DNA of 64,000 bases, taken from NCBI GenBank assembly GCA_022843785.1, contig JALHMZ010000011.1, forward strand, positions 1 through 64,000. The letters run 5' to 3'. A program made the translations under genes and the position numbers. The notes below the pieces were generated by a model. That model worked only from the letters and a program-made list of their open reading frames with translations, did not search any database and was not told where the DNA came from. Below are positions 1-8,857 of this stretch, piece after piece (position 1 is the stretch's first letter; each line of letters begins with the position of its first letter). This DNA comes from Nitrospira sp. Its GTDB lineage: Bacteria > Nitrospirota > Nitrospiria > Nitrospirales > Nitrospiraceae.

Positions 1-153
1 CCATTTTCCCGCGGCCTATTCCTCTATGGAGACCCCTTCTGGGTTCCGCGTGACGCAGACGACGCGGCGCTGGAAGTGTCCCGCCTTGAACTTGAGACGA
101 CCCTCAATCGGCTGACCGATCAGGCGGAACAAGACGTGACGCGTGAAAAGTGA
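1..153 (+). CDS. Lysophospholipid acyltransferase family (DUF374), 3' end only
   Basis: Reading frame 1 from the window edge gives a 50-residue C-terminus beginning PFSRGLFLYGDPFWVPRDAD and ending at the TGA at 151-153. The block PFSRGLFLYGDPFWVP is typical of the C-terminal part of DUF374 acyltransferases, membrane-associated enzymes often found beside waaA and lpxK in lipid A operons; the neighbours here fit. The last codons (DVTREK and stop) lie in the first word repeat, so the repeat appears to have supplied the stop. The active-site HX4D region is outside the window, so the family call rests on this short block and on context. Confidence 0.7.
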   Translation, partial: PFSRGLFLYGDPFWVPRDADDAALEVSRLELETTLNRLTDQAEQDVTREK

Positions 154-214
154 GACGTGAAACGTAAGGGGTTCAGGAATTAAGCGGGGCGTTTCACCTT
201 TTACTTTTTACGTG
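132..214. repeat. Word-repeat locus 1 (gtgaaacgtgaa-type inverted repeat)
   Basis: The left arm has words of the type gtgaaaagtgagacgtgaaa; the right arm has the reverse complement type gcgtttcaccttttac. The arms are similar but not identical, giving an imperfect hairpin between the acyltransferase end and waaA. The left arm overlaps the acyltransferase stop codon. Confidence 0.8.
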
Positions 215-227
215 TACCTTCGTCATC

Positions 228-1619
228 ATGTGGAAGTTACTCTATAACATCGGACTGATCCTTGCTGCTCCCGTCATCGTGTGCGTGCTGCTGGCCAAAC
301 CTCGGTGTCGTCCAGGGTTGGCGCAGAGGCTGGGATTTGAAAACGGTCTATTTGGTTTGTCTCGTTTGTTTCGTGCAGGAGGGCGAAATCAACCCGATCC
401 ACCAAGTACACACGATGACCCAAACAAACCAAACGAACCAAATATACGAGACCAACCGGACAAACCAGTCATCTGGGTTCATGCCGTCTCACTCGGAGAA
501 GCGGTGGCTGCGGCGCCGTTGGTGAAGGCCCTGCATGGTCGCCACCCCGAGTATCGATACATCGTGACGACCGTCACCGAAACAGGCCGCGAAGCGGTCG
601 AGCAACGGCTGGCCGGTGTGGCCGAACATCGGTATGCTCCGCTGGATTTGCCGTGGGTAGTTGCGGGCATGATCGACCGGCTACGCCCCGCGCTCTATCT
701 GTTCGTTGAAACCGAGTTGTGGCCCAATTTGCTCTGGACATTGCGGGACCGGCAGGTCCCGGTCGTGCTGGTCAATGGGAGGTTGTCGTCGCGCTCGTTT
801 CGCCGTCAAGATGTCGGAGGCATCCGCGCGTTGTATCGGTCCGTCCTTCAGTCGGTCAGCTTGTGCTTGATGCAGTCCGACCGTGACCGACAGCGTATTG
901 TGGCGCTGGGCGCCAATCCTGCCCTCGTGCATACGACCGGCAATATCAAGTTCGATCAGCCCCTGCCGGACATGAGCCAGGAATCGTCTCTGCGCCGAAC
1001 CTTTGGATTAGCCGATCAGGAGCGGTTGATCTTGGCCGGGAGTACCCATCCTGGTGAAGAGGAATTGCTGGTCTCTGCCTATGGGAAGATTGTGAAGCTG
1101 CATCCATCGGCCGTGCTGATGCTGGCACCACGGCATATCGAGCGAGTCGACCGGGTCGAGGCGATGATCCGTGAAGCCGGGTTCACGGCGCAGCGCAAAA
1201 GCCGGATCGGTGAAACGGCAGCCGGTCCGCGGATCATTATCTTGGATACCAGAGGGGAACTGGCCCGTGCCTATCGAGAAGCGGTGGTGGCATTTGTGGG
1301 TGGGACACTGATTCCAGTCGGCGGACATAATTTGCTGGAACCGGCGGTCTGGGGAACACCCGTGCTGTTCGGACCGTATACCGACCATTGTGCCGAAGTG
1401 GCGGCGTTGTTGGATGAGGCGGGAGGAGGCCGACGTGTGACGGGTGTCGAGGATTTGGCCCGATGCGTGAGTGAATGGTTGGCTGATCAGAATGCCCGCG
1501 ATACAGTGGGCCAGGCTGCCAAACGGGTGGTCCTGGACAATCAAGGCGCCTTAAAGCGGAGCCTGGAGTTGATCGAATCCTGTCTGATCCCCGCCCCGGT
1601 TAAGGACAAGAGCGTATAG
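228..1619 (+). CDS. waaA: 3-deoxy-D-manno-octulosonic acid (Kdo) transferase WaaA with in-frame repeat insert
   Basis: Transfers Kdo from CMP-Kdo to the lipid A precursor at the inner membrane. An N-terminal hydrophobic anchor (residues about 4-22) precedes a GT-B fold. HAVSLGE at residues 85-91 holds the expected catalytic Glu, and VETELWPNLLW and GGHNLLEPAVWGTPVLFGP are family blocks. Length is 463 aa, longer than the roughly 420-430 usual. The extra part is residues about 40-81, rich in N, P, D and K and encoded by a word repeat inserted just before the catalytic block. The ATG at 228 gives the anchor immediately; no strong ribosome site is seen. Confidence 0.95.
   Translation: MWKLLYNIGLILAAPVIVCVLLAKPRCRPGLAQRLGFENGLFGLSRLFRAGGRNQPDPPSTHDDPNKPNEPNIRDQPDKPVIWVHAVSLGEAVAAAPLVKALHGRHPEYRYIVTTVTETGREAVEQRLAGVAEHRYAPLDLPWVVAGMIDRLRPALYLFVETELWPNLLWTLRDRQVPVVLVNGRLSSRSFRRQDVGGIRALYRSVLQSVSLCLMQSDRDRQRIVALGANPALVHTTGNIKFDQPLPDMSQESSLRRTFGLADQERLILAGSTHPGEEELLVSAYGKIVKLHPSAVLMLAPRHIERVDRVEAMIREAGFTAQRKSRIGETAAGPRIIILDTRGELARAYREAVVAFVGGTLIPVGGHNLLEPAVWGTPVLFGPYTDHCAEVAALLDEAGGGRRVTGVEDLARCVSEWLADQNARDTVGQAAKRVVLDNQGALKRSLELIESCLIPAPVKDKSV
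346..468. repeat. Word-repeat locus 2, in frame inside waaA
   Basis: Left arm 348-372 (tatttggtttgtctcgtttg) and right arm 421-467 (aaacaaaccaaacgaacc, then caaatatacgagaccaaccg) are reverse-complement word runs. The intervening bases are unrelated. The whole unit is read as WaaA residues about 40-81 without a stop codon. Confidence 0.85.
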
Positions 1620-1782
1620 CTCATAGCGTATGGCATGTGATCGAAGGGAAAAAGAGCTTGTAGCGTATGGTCTATAGCATGAGAGTGAACCGGAATGGCA
1701 TATCATCGACGGCGCATTGTTCTGTCCCGTGCCACAGGCTATCAGCCATAAGCTCCCAGCCTGTTTGCGCCATAAGCTCTTT
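1609..1782. repeat. Word-repeat locus 3 (gcgtatggtctatagc-type)
   Basis: Follows waaA and overlaps its stop. Left words such as agcgtatagctcatagcgta and agcttgtagcgtatggtcta are matched on the right by caggctatcagccataagct and gcgccataagctc. The central part is unrelated. It fills most of the 225-bp gap before lpxK, in which no gene was recognised. Confidence 0.65.
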
Positions 1783-1844
1783 CCTTCGAGCGAACTTCGC
1801 CTCACGCTCACGAGTGGCGATTGATGCAGAAGTACTCATGAATA

Positions 1845-2933
1845 ATGCGAGCTAACCACATGGCACTCTTGCATCCAGGACGGCCGGTTCGGAAGGGCCT
1901 GTATGGAGTGGCATTTCTGTATGGTCTCATCGTCCGATTACGGCATGCATGTTATCGCTTCGGTTGGTGCCGTTCTTCGCAGATACCCTGCCGTGTTGTG
2001 AGCGTGGGCAATCTCACCGTAGGGGGAACCGGCAAGACGCCGGTCGTCATTCTTCTGACCCAATGGTTGCAGTCCCAGGGACGGCGGGTGGCGGTCTTAA
2101 GCCGTGGGTATAAGCGCGCGGGCGGGGCCCCGCAGCAGCTTGTATCGGATGGCGTCACGATTCTGGCCGGTCCCTCAGAGGCGGGGGACGAGCCGTTTCT
2201 TCTTGCGCGGCGATGTCCCAAGGCAGTCGTCGCGGTGGGAGCCGATCGTGCAGAACTGGGCCAATGGGTATTGGCGCAATATCCGGTGGATTGCATGATA
2301 CTGGACGATGGGTTTCAACATCTTGGTCTTTGCCGAGATGTTGATCTGGTGTTGCTGGATGCGACTGATGCAACCGGGCTTGATGCAATGGCGCCTGCCG
2401 GACGGCTGCGCGAACCGTTGCAGGGTCTCGTGCGTGCGACGGCAGTGGTGGTGACAAGGGCCGATTCAAAGGAAGAGGTCGAAGCGATAACCAGCCGACT
2501 GCGGGCGGCCGGTTTACAATATAATGACCCGATAGAAATGGTGTTCAAGGCAGACTCCTGTGTGTCGGTGCAGACAGAGGAGGGCAAGCCGCTAGACTGG
2601 TGCCGAGGAAAATCGGTGTGGCTGGTGAGTGGGATAGGGAACAGCGAGTCGTTTCGACGGTCCGCTCTGTCGGCAGGATTCGAAGTTGCCGGCGAGACAG
2701 TATTTCAGGACCATCATCGTTACGATGCGGACGATGTCCGTCGGATTCGTGTTGCCGCACAGTCTGCCGGGGTAGACATTGTGCTGACGACCGAGAAGGA
2801 TGCAGGCAAGCTCCCGTCGTTTCTTGTGCCGCATGATTCCTGGTGGGCGTTACGGGTGCGGGCGGAGGTTGTGCGAGGAGAAGAACAATTGCGGAGGCTG
2901 GTATTGGGAGACGGAGTACAGGCGCGTGCGTAG
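1845..2933 (+). CDS. lpxK: Tetraacyldisaccharide 4'-kinase LpxK
   Basis: Phosphorylates the 4' position of tetraacyldisaccharide-1-phosphate to make lipid IVA, on the inner face of the inner membrane. The P-loop GGTGKTP lies at residues 60-66 within VGNLTVGGTGKTP, and DDGFQH at about 154-159 is the LpxK signature. An N-terminal amphipathic segment precedes the P-loop as usual. Length 362 aa is normal. An alternative ATG at 1860 would remove five residues; neither start has a strong ribosome site. The 3' end overlaps the next gene by 8 bases, indicating a waaA-lpxK-waaF/gmhB operon. Confidence 0.95.
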   Translation: MRANHMALLHPGRPVRKGLYGVAFLYGLIVRLRHACYRFGWCRSSQIPCRVVSVGNLTVGGTGKTPVVILLTQWLQSQGRRVAVLSRGYKRAGGAPQQLVSDGVTILAGPSEAGDEPFLLARRCPKAVVAVGADRAELGQWVLAQYPVDCMILDDGFQHLGLCRDVDLVLLDATDATGLDAMAPAGRLREPLQGLVRATAVVVTRADSKEEVEAITSRLRAAGLQYNDPIEMVFKADSCVSVQTEEGKPLDWCRGKSVWLVSGIGNSESFRRSALSAGFEVAGETVFQDHHRYDADDVRRIRVAAQSAGVDIVLTTEKDAGKLPSFLVPHDSWWALRVRAEVVRGEEQLRRLVLGDGVQARA

Positions 2934-4722
2934 AGAATCGATTCATCGGCTTCTCGTGCGGGCGCCGAATTGGATCGGCGATGCGGTGATGTGCGAGCCG
3001 GCCCTCCGTGGGCTCCGATCTCTGTTTCCTCAGGCGGAAGTGACGTTGCTCGCCAAGGCTGCTGTCGCGGAATTGTTCATCGGCTATCCCGGTGTGGACC
3101 GTATCGTGGTCTACAACGACAGAGATGTTCATGCGGGGCTCGCGGGGAAGTGGACGCTGGCGGGCACCTTGCGGCGGCATCAGTTCGATCTGGCGGTGTT
3201 GTTTCAGAATGCGTTCGAGGCTGCGTTCCTCACCTGGCTTGCGGGAATCGCCCGTCGATACGGGTATGCAACCGATGGGCGCGTGTTTTTTCTTACCGAT
3301 CCGGTTGCCGTTCCTGATCGGGCTACCCTCATCCATCAAGTCGGGTATTACTGGAATTTGCTCAAGCCGCTGGGATTGGCCGGAGAACCGTCCGCCCCTG
3401 CGCTGGTTATTTCAGCCGGCGAAGAACGAACAATGGAATCAAGGCTTGCATCGGCTGGGATCGGACCTGGCGATGTTGTGATCGGGGTTAATCCAGGATC
3501 GACATATGGAAGCGCCAAACGGTGGCTGCCGGAGCGATTTGCGGAGACGGCGCGGCGGCTAATCGATCGAGTGCGGAAGGACGAGGGAAAAGAAGCGGCC
3601 GTGATGATTCTTGGTGCGAAGGGAGAAGAGGCACTGGGGAAGAGCATTGCAGCTCTGGTCGAGACGCGGTCTGTTGTTTTGTCCGGCACCACAACGATTC
3701 GTGAATTGATGGCGGCGACGAGGCGGTGCCGCCTGCTCCTGACCAACGACACCGGTCCGATGCATATTGCAGCCGCCTTTGGTGTGCCGGTTGTCGCGGT
3801 CTTTGGCCCGACGGACTGGCGGACCACCTCACCCTATGGGCAGGAACAGTCGATCGTGCGTGAGCCGGTTGATTGTGCCCCGTGCTTCTTGAGGGAATGT
3901 CCGATTGATCACCGTTGTATGACAAGAGTGTCGGTGGAACGGGTGTATGAAGCAGGTCTCTCTAGTCTGTCTGGTCTGTCTGGTCCATCTGGTCGAAGAG
4001 GTCCATCTGGTCTGTCTGGTCGAGGAAGTCTATCTGGTGGGGATCGGACTGACCGAACAGACCGAATAGACAAGCCCGACAAGACAGACCGAATAGACCA
4101 AATAGACAAGATAGACAGGCCCGACAAGCCCGACATCCTCTCCGGCTACACCATCTTCTTGGATCGCGACGGAACGCTGAATCCAGATCCCGGCTACATC
4201 CGATCGCCCGACCGGTTCGAATTATTTCCGGGTGTGGCGCAGGCCCTGTCGAGGCTGAAACAGGCCGGTGCGCGGTTAATCGTGGTGACGAATCAGTCGG
4301 GGGTTGGGAGGGGATTCTTCTCGGCCGGCGATCTTGACGGTATTCACGCGAAGCTGAGATACCTCCTCGGCGAAGCCGGGGTTTCTCTCGATGCCATTTA
4401 CGTATGTCCTCACCATCCCGATGACGGGTGTGACTGCCGGAAACCCAATCGCGGCCTCATCGATCGAGCCGTAAGCGAGCAACGAATCGATCTCACGCGA
4501 TCCTATCTGATCGGGGATCATGCACGCGATATCGAACTGGCGAAGCGCGTCGGATCGCGGGGTATCTTGGTGACGACGGGAGCCGTTCTTCCGGAGCAGG
4601 TGGAAGGGCTGACGGCGTCGGGGCCGGTTCCTGACCGGGTGGCGTCCTCGCTCGCCGAGGCCGTAGACTGGCTGTTGACTGATGCGAGAAGCCGTCTCAG
4701 TCATGCGAGTCATCGGCGCTGA
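2926..4722 (+). CDS. Fusion of heptosyltransferase II (WaaF) and heptose bisphosphate phosphatase (GmhB)
   Basis: Residues about 10-340 are a GT9 heptosyltransferase: RAPNWIGDAVM at the N-terminus, then NDTGPMHIAAAFGVPVVAVF, the usual donor-site block. Residues about 405-598 are a HAD-type D,D-heptose 1,7-bisphosphate phosphatase: FLDRDGTLNPDPGY, TNQSGVGRG and the zinc loop CPHHPDDGCDCRKPN. Both enzymes serve ADP-heptose/LPS core synthesis. Residues about 344-405 are a low-complexity linker encoded by a word repeat. The GTG at 2926 is preceded by GGAG at about 9 bases and overlaps the lpxK stop. A separate gmhB start is not evident. Whether the two domains stay joined as protein is unknown. 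Confidence 0.9.
   Translation: MRRESIHRLLVRAPNWIGDAVMCEPALRGLRSLFPQAEVTLLAKAAVAELFIGYPGVDRIVVYNDRDVHAGLAGKWTLAGTLRRHQFDLAVLFQNAFEAAFLTWLAGIARRYGYATDGRVFFLTDPVAVPDRATLIHQVGYYWNLLKPLGLAGEPSAPALVISAGEERTMESRLASAGIGPGDVVIGVNPGSTYGSAKRWLPERFAETARRLIDRVRKDEGKEAAVMILGAKGEEALGKSIAALVETRSVVLSGTTTIRELMAATRRCRLLLTNDTGPMHIAAAFGVPVVAVFGPTDWRTTSPYGQEQSIVREPVDCAPCFLRECPIDHRCMTRVSVERVYEAGLSSLSGLSGPSGRRGPSGLSGRGSLSGGDRTDRTDRIDKPDKTDRIDQIDKIDRPDKPDILSGYTIFLDRDGTLNPDPGYIRSPDRFELFPGVAQALSRLKQAGARLIVVTNQSGVGRGFFSAGDLDGIHAKLRYLLGEAGVSLDAIYVCPHHPDDGCDCRKPNRGLIDRAVSEQRIDLTRSYLIGDHARDIELAKRVGSRGILVTTGAVLPEQVEGLTASGPVPDRVASSLAEAVDWLLTDARSRLSHASHRR
3956..4140. repeat. Word-repeat locus 4, in frame between waaF and gmhB domains
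   Basis: The left arm is a run of ctgtctggtctgtctggtcc-type words read as Ser-Leu/Gly-Ser-Gly repeats. The right arm from about 4046 is gaccgaacagaccgaatag-type words read as Asp-Arg-Thr/Ile-Asp repeats. The arms are reverse-complement in kind. The reading frame is open through both arms and joins two enzyme domains. Confidence 0.9.
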
Positions 4723-4774
4723 CGCATCCGCGGGTCATTCCGGAACGAAGAGCAGTCCGTGAGTGATGGTGTGC

Positions 4775-4803
4775 TTGCGTCGGATCGAGTGTGCACCTAT
4801 AGT
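4775..4803 (+). promoter_or_regulatory. Candidate sigma70-type promoter
   Basis: TTGCGT at 4775-4780 and TATAGT at 4798-4803 are separated by 17 bases, close to the sigma70 consensus, about 57 bases before the methyltransferase ATG at 4860. It sits in the 137-bp gap after gmhB, a sensible place for a new transcript. Not tested. Confidence 0.45.
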
Positions 4804-4859
4804 GTGTCTGTCGAGAAGCGCCCCTGAACGAGTTCCGGTGCCGTGAACGGGAGTGGAAT

Positions 4860-5861
4860 ATGGCGATCAGCCAAGAAGCAGAATCTTCTTCGATTCCCTG
4901 CAACCTCTGCGGCGGGGCTGAGGTCTCGACTCTCTCGAATCGAAGCCGCAGCGGGAAGCCGTTACGGACAGTGATTTGCAAGTCATGTGGTCTCGTCTGG
5001 TCCGATCCGCGCCCGCATGATGCCAGGCAGTTTTACGAAGATGAGTATCGGCTTGCCTACAAGCACGCCTACAGACCGAAGCCGAAGCATGTGTTGCGCG
5101 CAGGCCACGTGGCGCTGTCGCGTTTCGAGAAGATCGACCGGCTGCTGTCCGGTCAAAAAGCCATTCTAGACGTGGGAACCGGCGGGGGAGAATTCGCCTA
5201 TTTGCTCCAATCATTGGGGCATCGCGTGAGCGGGATTGAGCCGAACAAAGGGTATGCGGATTACTCGATCCAGGAATACGGGCTGGCAGTCCAGGTCGGA
5301 TTTGTACAGGACGCGGCGTTCCCTCCGGAATCGTTCGATCTCGTGACGATTTGGCATGTGCTGGAGCATACGGAGGATCCCGGTTCGGTGTTGGCCCTGT
5401 TGCGATCCTGGCTGAGATCCGACGGCAGGCTTGTCGTGGAAGTCCCCAATGTGGAGGCGACGTGCCAGGCTCCGCACAGCACGTTTCATGAGGCGCATCT
5501 CTACAATTTCAATGTCGTGTCGTTGCGCAGGCTGGCCAGGAAACACGGGTTACATGAAGTCTGGCATCTGATCTCACGCGACGGCGGAAACATTACGATG
5601 TGTTTGACGAGTCAGACGCCTCCGGTAGAAGGCAGTGACGAATCCGTGATCCCCGGTAATTACGAATGGGTATCCAGGATTGTGCGCGGGCACAGCAATC
5701 TCCGGCGCCATTTGACGCCGCTGCCCTATCTGCGTACGTGGCAACGTCTCTGCCGATCGCTCGTCGAACGGCGCGAAACGGCAGGCGCGGACAATGGGAA
5801 GGCGCTGCTCGATCGCCTGTATGGTTCGTCGACACGTACCTATGCTGTGGGAAACAGATAA
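4860..5861 (+). CDS. Class I SAM-dependent methyltransferase with N-terminal zinc-ribbon-like motif
   Basis: Four cysteines (C14, C17, C41, C44) form a ribbon-like N-terminal module, a known arrangement in sugar and small-molecule C/O-methyltransferases. Motif I is AILDVGTGGGEFAYLL at about residues 101-116, followed by FDLVTIWHVLEHTEDPG. 333 aa. The substrate cannot be read from the sequence; location among heptosyltransferases suggests a core or glycan sugar. Probably transcribed from the promoter-like site just upstream. Confidence 0.8.
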   Translation: MAISQEAESSSIPCNLCGGAEVSTLSNRSRSGKPLRTVICKSCGLVWSDPRPHDARQFYEDEYRLAYKHAYRPKPKHVLRAGHVALSRFEKIDRLLSGQKAILDVGTGGGEFAYLLQSLGHRVSGIEPNKGYADYSIQEYGLAVQVGFVQDAAFPPESFDLVTIWHVLEHTEDPGSVLALLRSWLRSDGRLVVEVPNVEATCQAPHSTFHEAHLYNFNVVSLRRLARKHGLHEVWHLISRDGGNITMCLTSQTPPVEGSDESVIPGNYEWVSRIVRGHSNLRRHLTPLPYLRTWQRLCRSLVERRETAGADNGKALLDRLYGSSTRTYAVGNR

Positions 5862-5948
5862 CCAAATGTGGATTCTGCACGCATCGTGAGGATGTCTTTT
5901 CCCTTCGCCTTGCTGTGACACAGATTGTTTTGCTGGGAAGGTTGGCCG

Positions 5949-7025
5949 GTGCAATTTGCAGACGTGCTCCCGATTGAGTCCCGCTCCTCCGCGCTGAATC
6001 ACAGCCGCATTCTTCTGATCAAGCCAAGTTCTCTCGGTGATATCGTGCATGCGTTTCCGGTCGTGTCGGCCCTCAAGGCACAGTGGCCTGGTGCGCATCT
6101 CACCTGGGTGGTCAAACGCCAGTGGGCTGAACTGGTCGAGCGAGCCGAGGGAGTGGACCGTGTGTGGCCGGTGGAGGGGACGGTAGGCAGTTGGTTCACG
6201 CAAGCGCGGGCATTGCGGGCCGAGCGGTTCGACCTGGCCGTCGATTTGCAGGGCCTGTTCCGGAGCGGAGTCCTCGCACGATTGTCCGGCGCGCCCATCC
6301 GCATCGGCTTTGCCAACGGGAGAGAAGGCAGTCCCTGGTTCTATACAAGACGGGTGGAGGTGCCGACTGCAGAGATGCATGCCGTCGATCGATATCTCCT
6401 CGTGGCGGCGGCGCTAGGGGTTCGCCTGCAGGGATCGCCACAATTTCGGTTCAAGATCCTCGACACCGATATGGCAATGATGCGGGAGCTGTTCCGAAGC
6501 AACGGAGTGTCTCTGGACCAGCCGTGGATTGCGATGAATGTCTCGGCGCGCTGGCCGACGAAACGGTGGTTTCCCGGTTCCTTTGCCGCAGTTCTTGATC
6601 GATTGCATCAGGAGGGTCTTGGTCCGGTGGTCGTGATCGGAAGCGCCGGTGATCGGCATGACGCCGAGCAGCTCAGAACGCTGACGACCAGTCCGTTTGT
6701 TGATCTCACCGGCGCAGTTCCGCTCGGCAGCCTGCCGGCGCTTCTCTCGAAGGCCTCGGTGATGATCACGAACGATTCCGGACCGATGCACATTGCGGCG
6801 GCGCTGGGCGTTCCCGTAGCGGCCATCTTCGGGCCGACCAGCGCGATTCGAACCGGCCCGTACGGAACAGGCCATCGTGTATTGACCGGATCGGTCTCCT
6901 GTCGTCCATGTTTCAGCCGGGTGTGCCGGCATGCTCCTGAAATGGAGTGCTTGCATCTTGTGACTCCGGACAATGTGGTCGAGGTCGCACAGCGCCTGGT
7001 CGCCGAGTCTGTGAGACCTGCATGA
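5949..7025 (+). CDS. Heptosyltransferase-family (GT9) LPS glycosyltransferase
   Basis: A GT9 enzyme that would add heptose to the LPS core on the cytoplasmic face of the inner membrane. RILLIKPSSLGDIVHAFPVV near the N-terminus and NDSGPMHIAAALGVPVAAIF are the acceptor-side and donor-side family blocks. The GTG at 5949 was chosen because GGAAGG lies 7 bases upstream; this gives 358 aa. Its resemblance to WaaC (heptosyltransferase I) is likely, since WaaF is already encoded at 2926, but the exact linkage is inference. Overlaps the next GT9 gene by ATGA. Confidence 0.85.
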   Translation: MQFADVLPIESRSSALNHSRILLIKPSSLGDIVHAFPVVSALKAQWPGAHLTWVVKRQWAELVERAEGVDRVWPVEGTVGSWFTQARALRAERFDLAVDLQGLFRSGVLARLSGAPIRIGFANGREGSPWFYTRRVEVPTAEMHAVDRYLLVAAALGVRLQGSPQFRFKILDTDMAMMRELFRSNGVSLDQPWIAMNVSARWPTKRWFPGSFAAVLDRLHQEGLGPVVVIGSAGDRHDAEQLRTLTTSPFVDLTGAVPLGSLPALLSKASVMITNDSGPMHIAAALGVPVAAIFGPTSAIRTGPYGTGHRVLTGSVSCRPCFSRVCRHAPEMECLHLVTPDNVVEVAQRLVAESVRPA

Positions 7026-8041
7026 ATGTCCTGATCGTCAGACCTGACGGCATTGGGGATGTGATTCTTTCCCTTCCGGTGGCCTCGCAACTCAGAAAGC
7101 TGCTTCCTGATGTGAGGATTGGATTTCTGACGAGCCCCATTGTTGCTCCTATTCTCGGACGGCATCCCGATGTGGACTACACCCGGACCATACGGTGGAC
7201 GGATGCGCCGAGTATTCTGCGAGCCGCGTTTTCCGATGGGGTGGATGCGGCGATCTTTCTCAAGCCGTTTCGACAGCTCATGTGGGCGGCATTTCTGGCG
7301 CGTGTCCCACTCCGTGTGGCCACAGGATTTCGCTGGTATAGCCCATTGGCCAATCGGCGGATATACGAACATCGTAGCGAGTTTATGAAACATGAATCCG
7401 AGTACAACGTGGAGATGCTGAAAGGGCTTGGTCTGAATCCGGGTCCGGTAAACCGTCCGACACTGGTGCTCAGCAGCGAAGAGCGGAGCGCCGGCGCGCG
7501 GTACTGGACACACCTCCCGAATCGTCGCGTCGTAGTTCACCCTGGGGGATTTTCCGCGCGGCGGTGGCGATCTGATCATTTCCGAGATCTTGCCGTCGAG
7601 CTTGCGCGAACAGGATATGGGGTTGTTCTGACAGGCAGTGAGACTGAGCGAACGGAGTTTGAGCGCGACACGCTGTTGCAGGGATCTCTCCCGCCAGGAA
7701 TCCATAATCTGATGGGGCGTCTCTCAGTCCGGGAATTGATGGCTGTGATCGCTGATGCTCAGGTGGTCGTATCCGGGGCGACAGGACCGGCGCATCTTGC
7801 AGCGGCCCTTGGCACGGCGACGGTCAGCCTATTCGATCCACGGAGAAATAATTTGCCGGTGAGGTGGAAGCCATTGGGAACCGGAGTGCTGCTGCGGCCG
7901 GATGTTCCTACGTGTGAAAAATGCATCGGTGACGTGTGTCCATTTTGGGATTGCCTCGATCGCGTGACCGTGGATCATGTGACGGAGGCGGTCGGTCATA
8001 GTGCAAAGATTCCGGCAGCCTTGAGGATACTCCACATATAA
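7022..8041 (+). CDS. GT9 heptosyltransferase-family glycosyltransferase
   Basis: Starts at an ATG overlapping the previous stop (ATGA), so the two are translationally coupled. MNVLIVRPDGIGDVILSLPV is the GT9 N-terminal block, and SGATGPAHLAAALGTATVSL the donor-site block with Gly-Ala-Thr in place of the usual Asn-Asp-Thr/Ser. A Cys-rich tail (CEKCIGDVCPFWDC) resembles that of heptosyltransferases. 339 aa. Sugar specificity is unknown. Confidence 0.85.
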   Translation: MNVLIVRPDGIGDVILSLPVASQLRKLLPDVRIGFLTSPIVAPILGRHPDVDYTRTIRWTDAPSILRAAFSDGVDAAIFLKPFRQLMWAAFLARVPLRVATGFRWYSPLANRRIYEHRSEFMKHESEYNVEMLKGLGLNPGPVNRPTLVLSSEERSAGARYWTHLPNRRVVVHPGGFSARRWRSDHFRDLAVELARTGYGVVLTGSETERTEFERDTLLQGSLPPGIHNLMGRLSVRELMAVIADAQVVVSGATGPAHLAAALGTATVSLFDPRRNNLPVRWKPLGTGVLLRPDVPTCEKCIGDVCPFWDCLDRVTVDHVTEAVGHSAKIPAALRILHI

Positions 8042-8187
8042 TGGTAGTGAGTCACTTCTGCCTGCGCACTCTCTGCGTTGTTGGTTTTCACGGACAGTAG
8101 ATCTATCTGTTGCGGTCTTTTTTCTTGACTCCCACATCCACTTGTGTTCATATCCTGAACGTACTCACGTGTTTCCCATCTAACCGT

Positions 8188-8775
8188 ATGAATCTTCAAG
8201 GCCAACGGGATCTTCTTCTACTGACAGAGTTGGAGCGGGATAGCGCCGTCACGCAGCGGTCTCTTGCTGTGAAGATGGGAGTGGCTCTTGGCCTGACGAA
8301 TCTGTACGTCAAGCGCTTAGCCCGCAAAGGCTACATTAAAGTCACCACGATTCCCTCCCATCGCGTTCGGTATTTACTGACCCCGCAAGGGTTTGCCGAG
8401 AAATCTCGTCTGACCTATCTCTATATGCAATATTCCTTGGCGCAGTATCGTGATATGCGCGCCCGGCTCAGGGAGACGTTGCTGCGCGCGGTAGAAAGCG
8501 GCATGAAACGAGTGGTGATCTACGGAACCGGCGAATTGGCAGAGATGGCGTATTTGTCGCTTCGCGAAATGAACATGGTGCTGGTGGGGTTTGTGGACGA
8601 CGGGCAGCAGCCCTCGTTCTTGTCCTATCCCGTCTGGCGGCCGCAAACCTTGACTGAGTGGGAGTTCGACGCAGTATTGCTGGCGGATCTCGACGGGGCG
8701 GCCCGTCAGAAAGAGAACCTGAGCCGGCATCATATTCCAGACGCAAAGATTTTGGCGCTCGGGCCATTAGCCTGA
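8188..8775 (+). CDS. Winged-helix (MarR/EPS-type) regulator with C-terminal nucleotide-sugar-binding-like domain
   Basis: ATG at 8188 gives 195 aa. Residues about 1-75 form a winged helix (QRSLAVKMGVALGLTNLYVK, then RYLLTPQGFAEK), close in style to EPS-associated MarR-type regulators. Residues about 108-195 contain VVIYGTGELAEMAYLSL and VGFVDDGQ, a Rossmann-like start seen in NDP-sugar- or CoA-binding modules such as the PglD N-terminus. It stands at the head of the polysaccharide locus, with the antiterminator next but one, so a role in controlling that locus is likely. A TATAAT hexamer at 8037-8042 may be its -10 but lacks a clear -35. Confidence 0.7.
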   Translation: MNLQGQRDLLLLTELERDSAVTQRSLAVKMGVALGLTNLYVKRLARKGYIKVTTIPSHRVRYLLTPQGFAEKSRLTYLYMQYSLAQYRDMRARLRETLLRAVESGMKRVVIYGTGELAEMAYLSLREMNMVLVGFVDDGQQPSFLSYPVWRPQTLTEWEFDAVLLADLDGAARQKENLSRHHIPDAKILALGPLA

Positions 8776-8857
8776 GCAGTCTGGAACGGGAAGTTTTTAG
8801 AAGTCACTGTAAGTGAGAGGGCGAAGCTGTGTCCGGGGACTGTTCATCTAGTTAAAG

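Noticed and set aside
132..214. Ordinary rho-independent terminator
   Set aside because: The arms are long, made of iterated words and imperfect; several such loci are read in frame inside genes or at start codons, which a terminator would not allow.
2545..3339. Long minus-strand ORF opposite lpxK/waaF
   Set aside because: It is antisense to strongly supported genes, with no protein-family resemblance; typical of GC-rich shadow frames.
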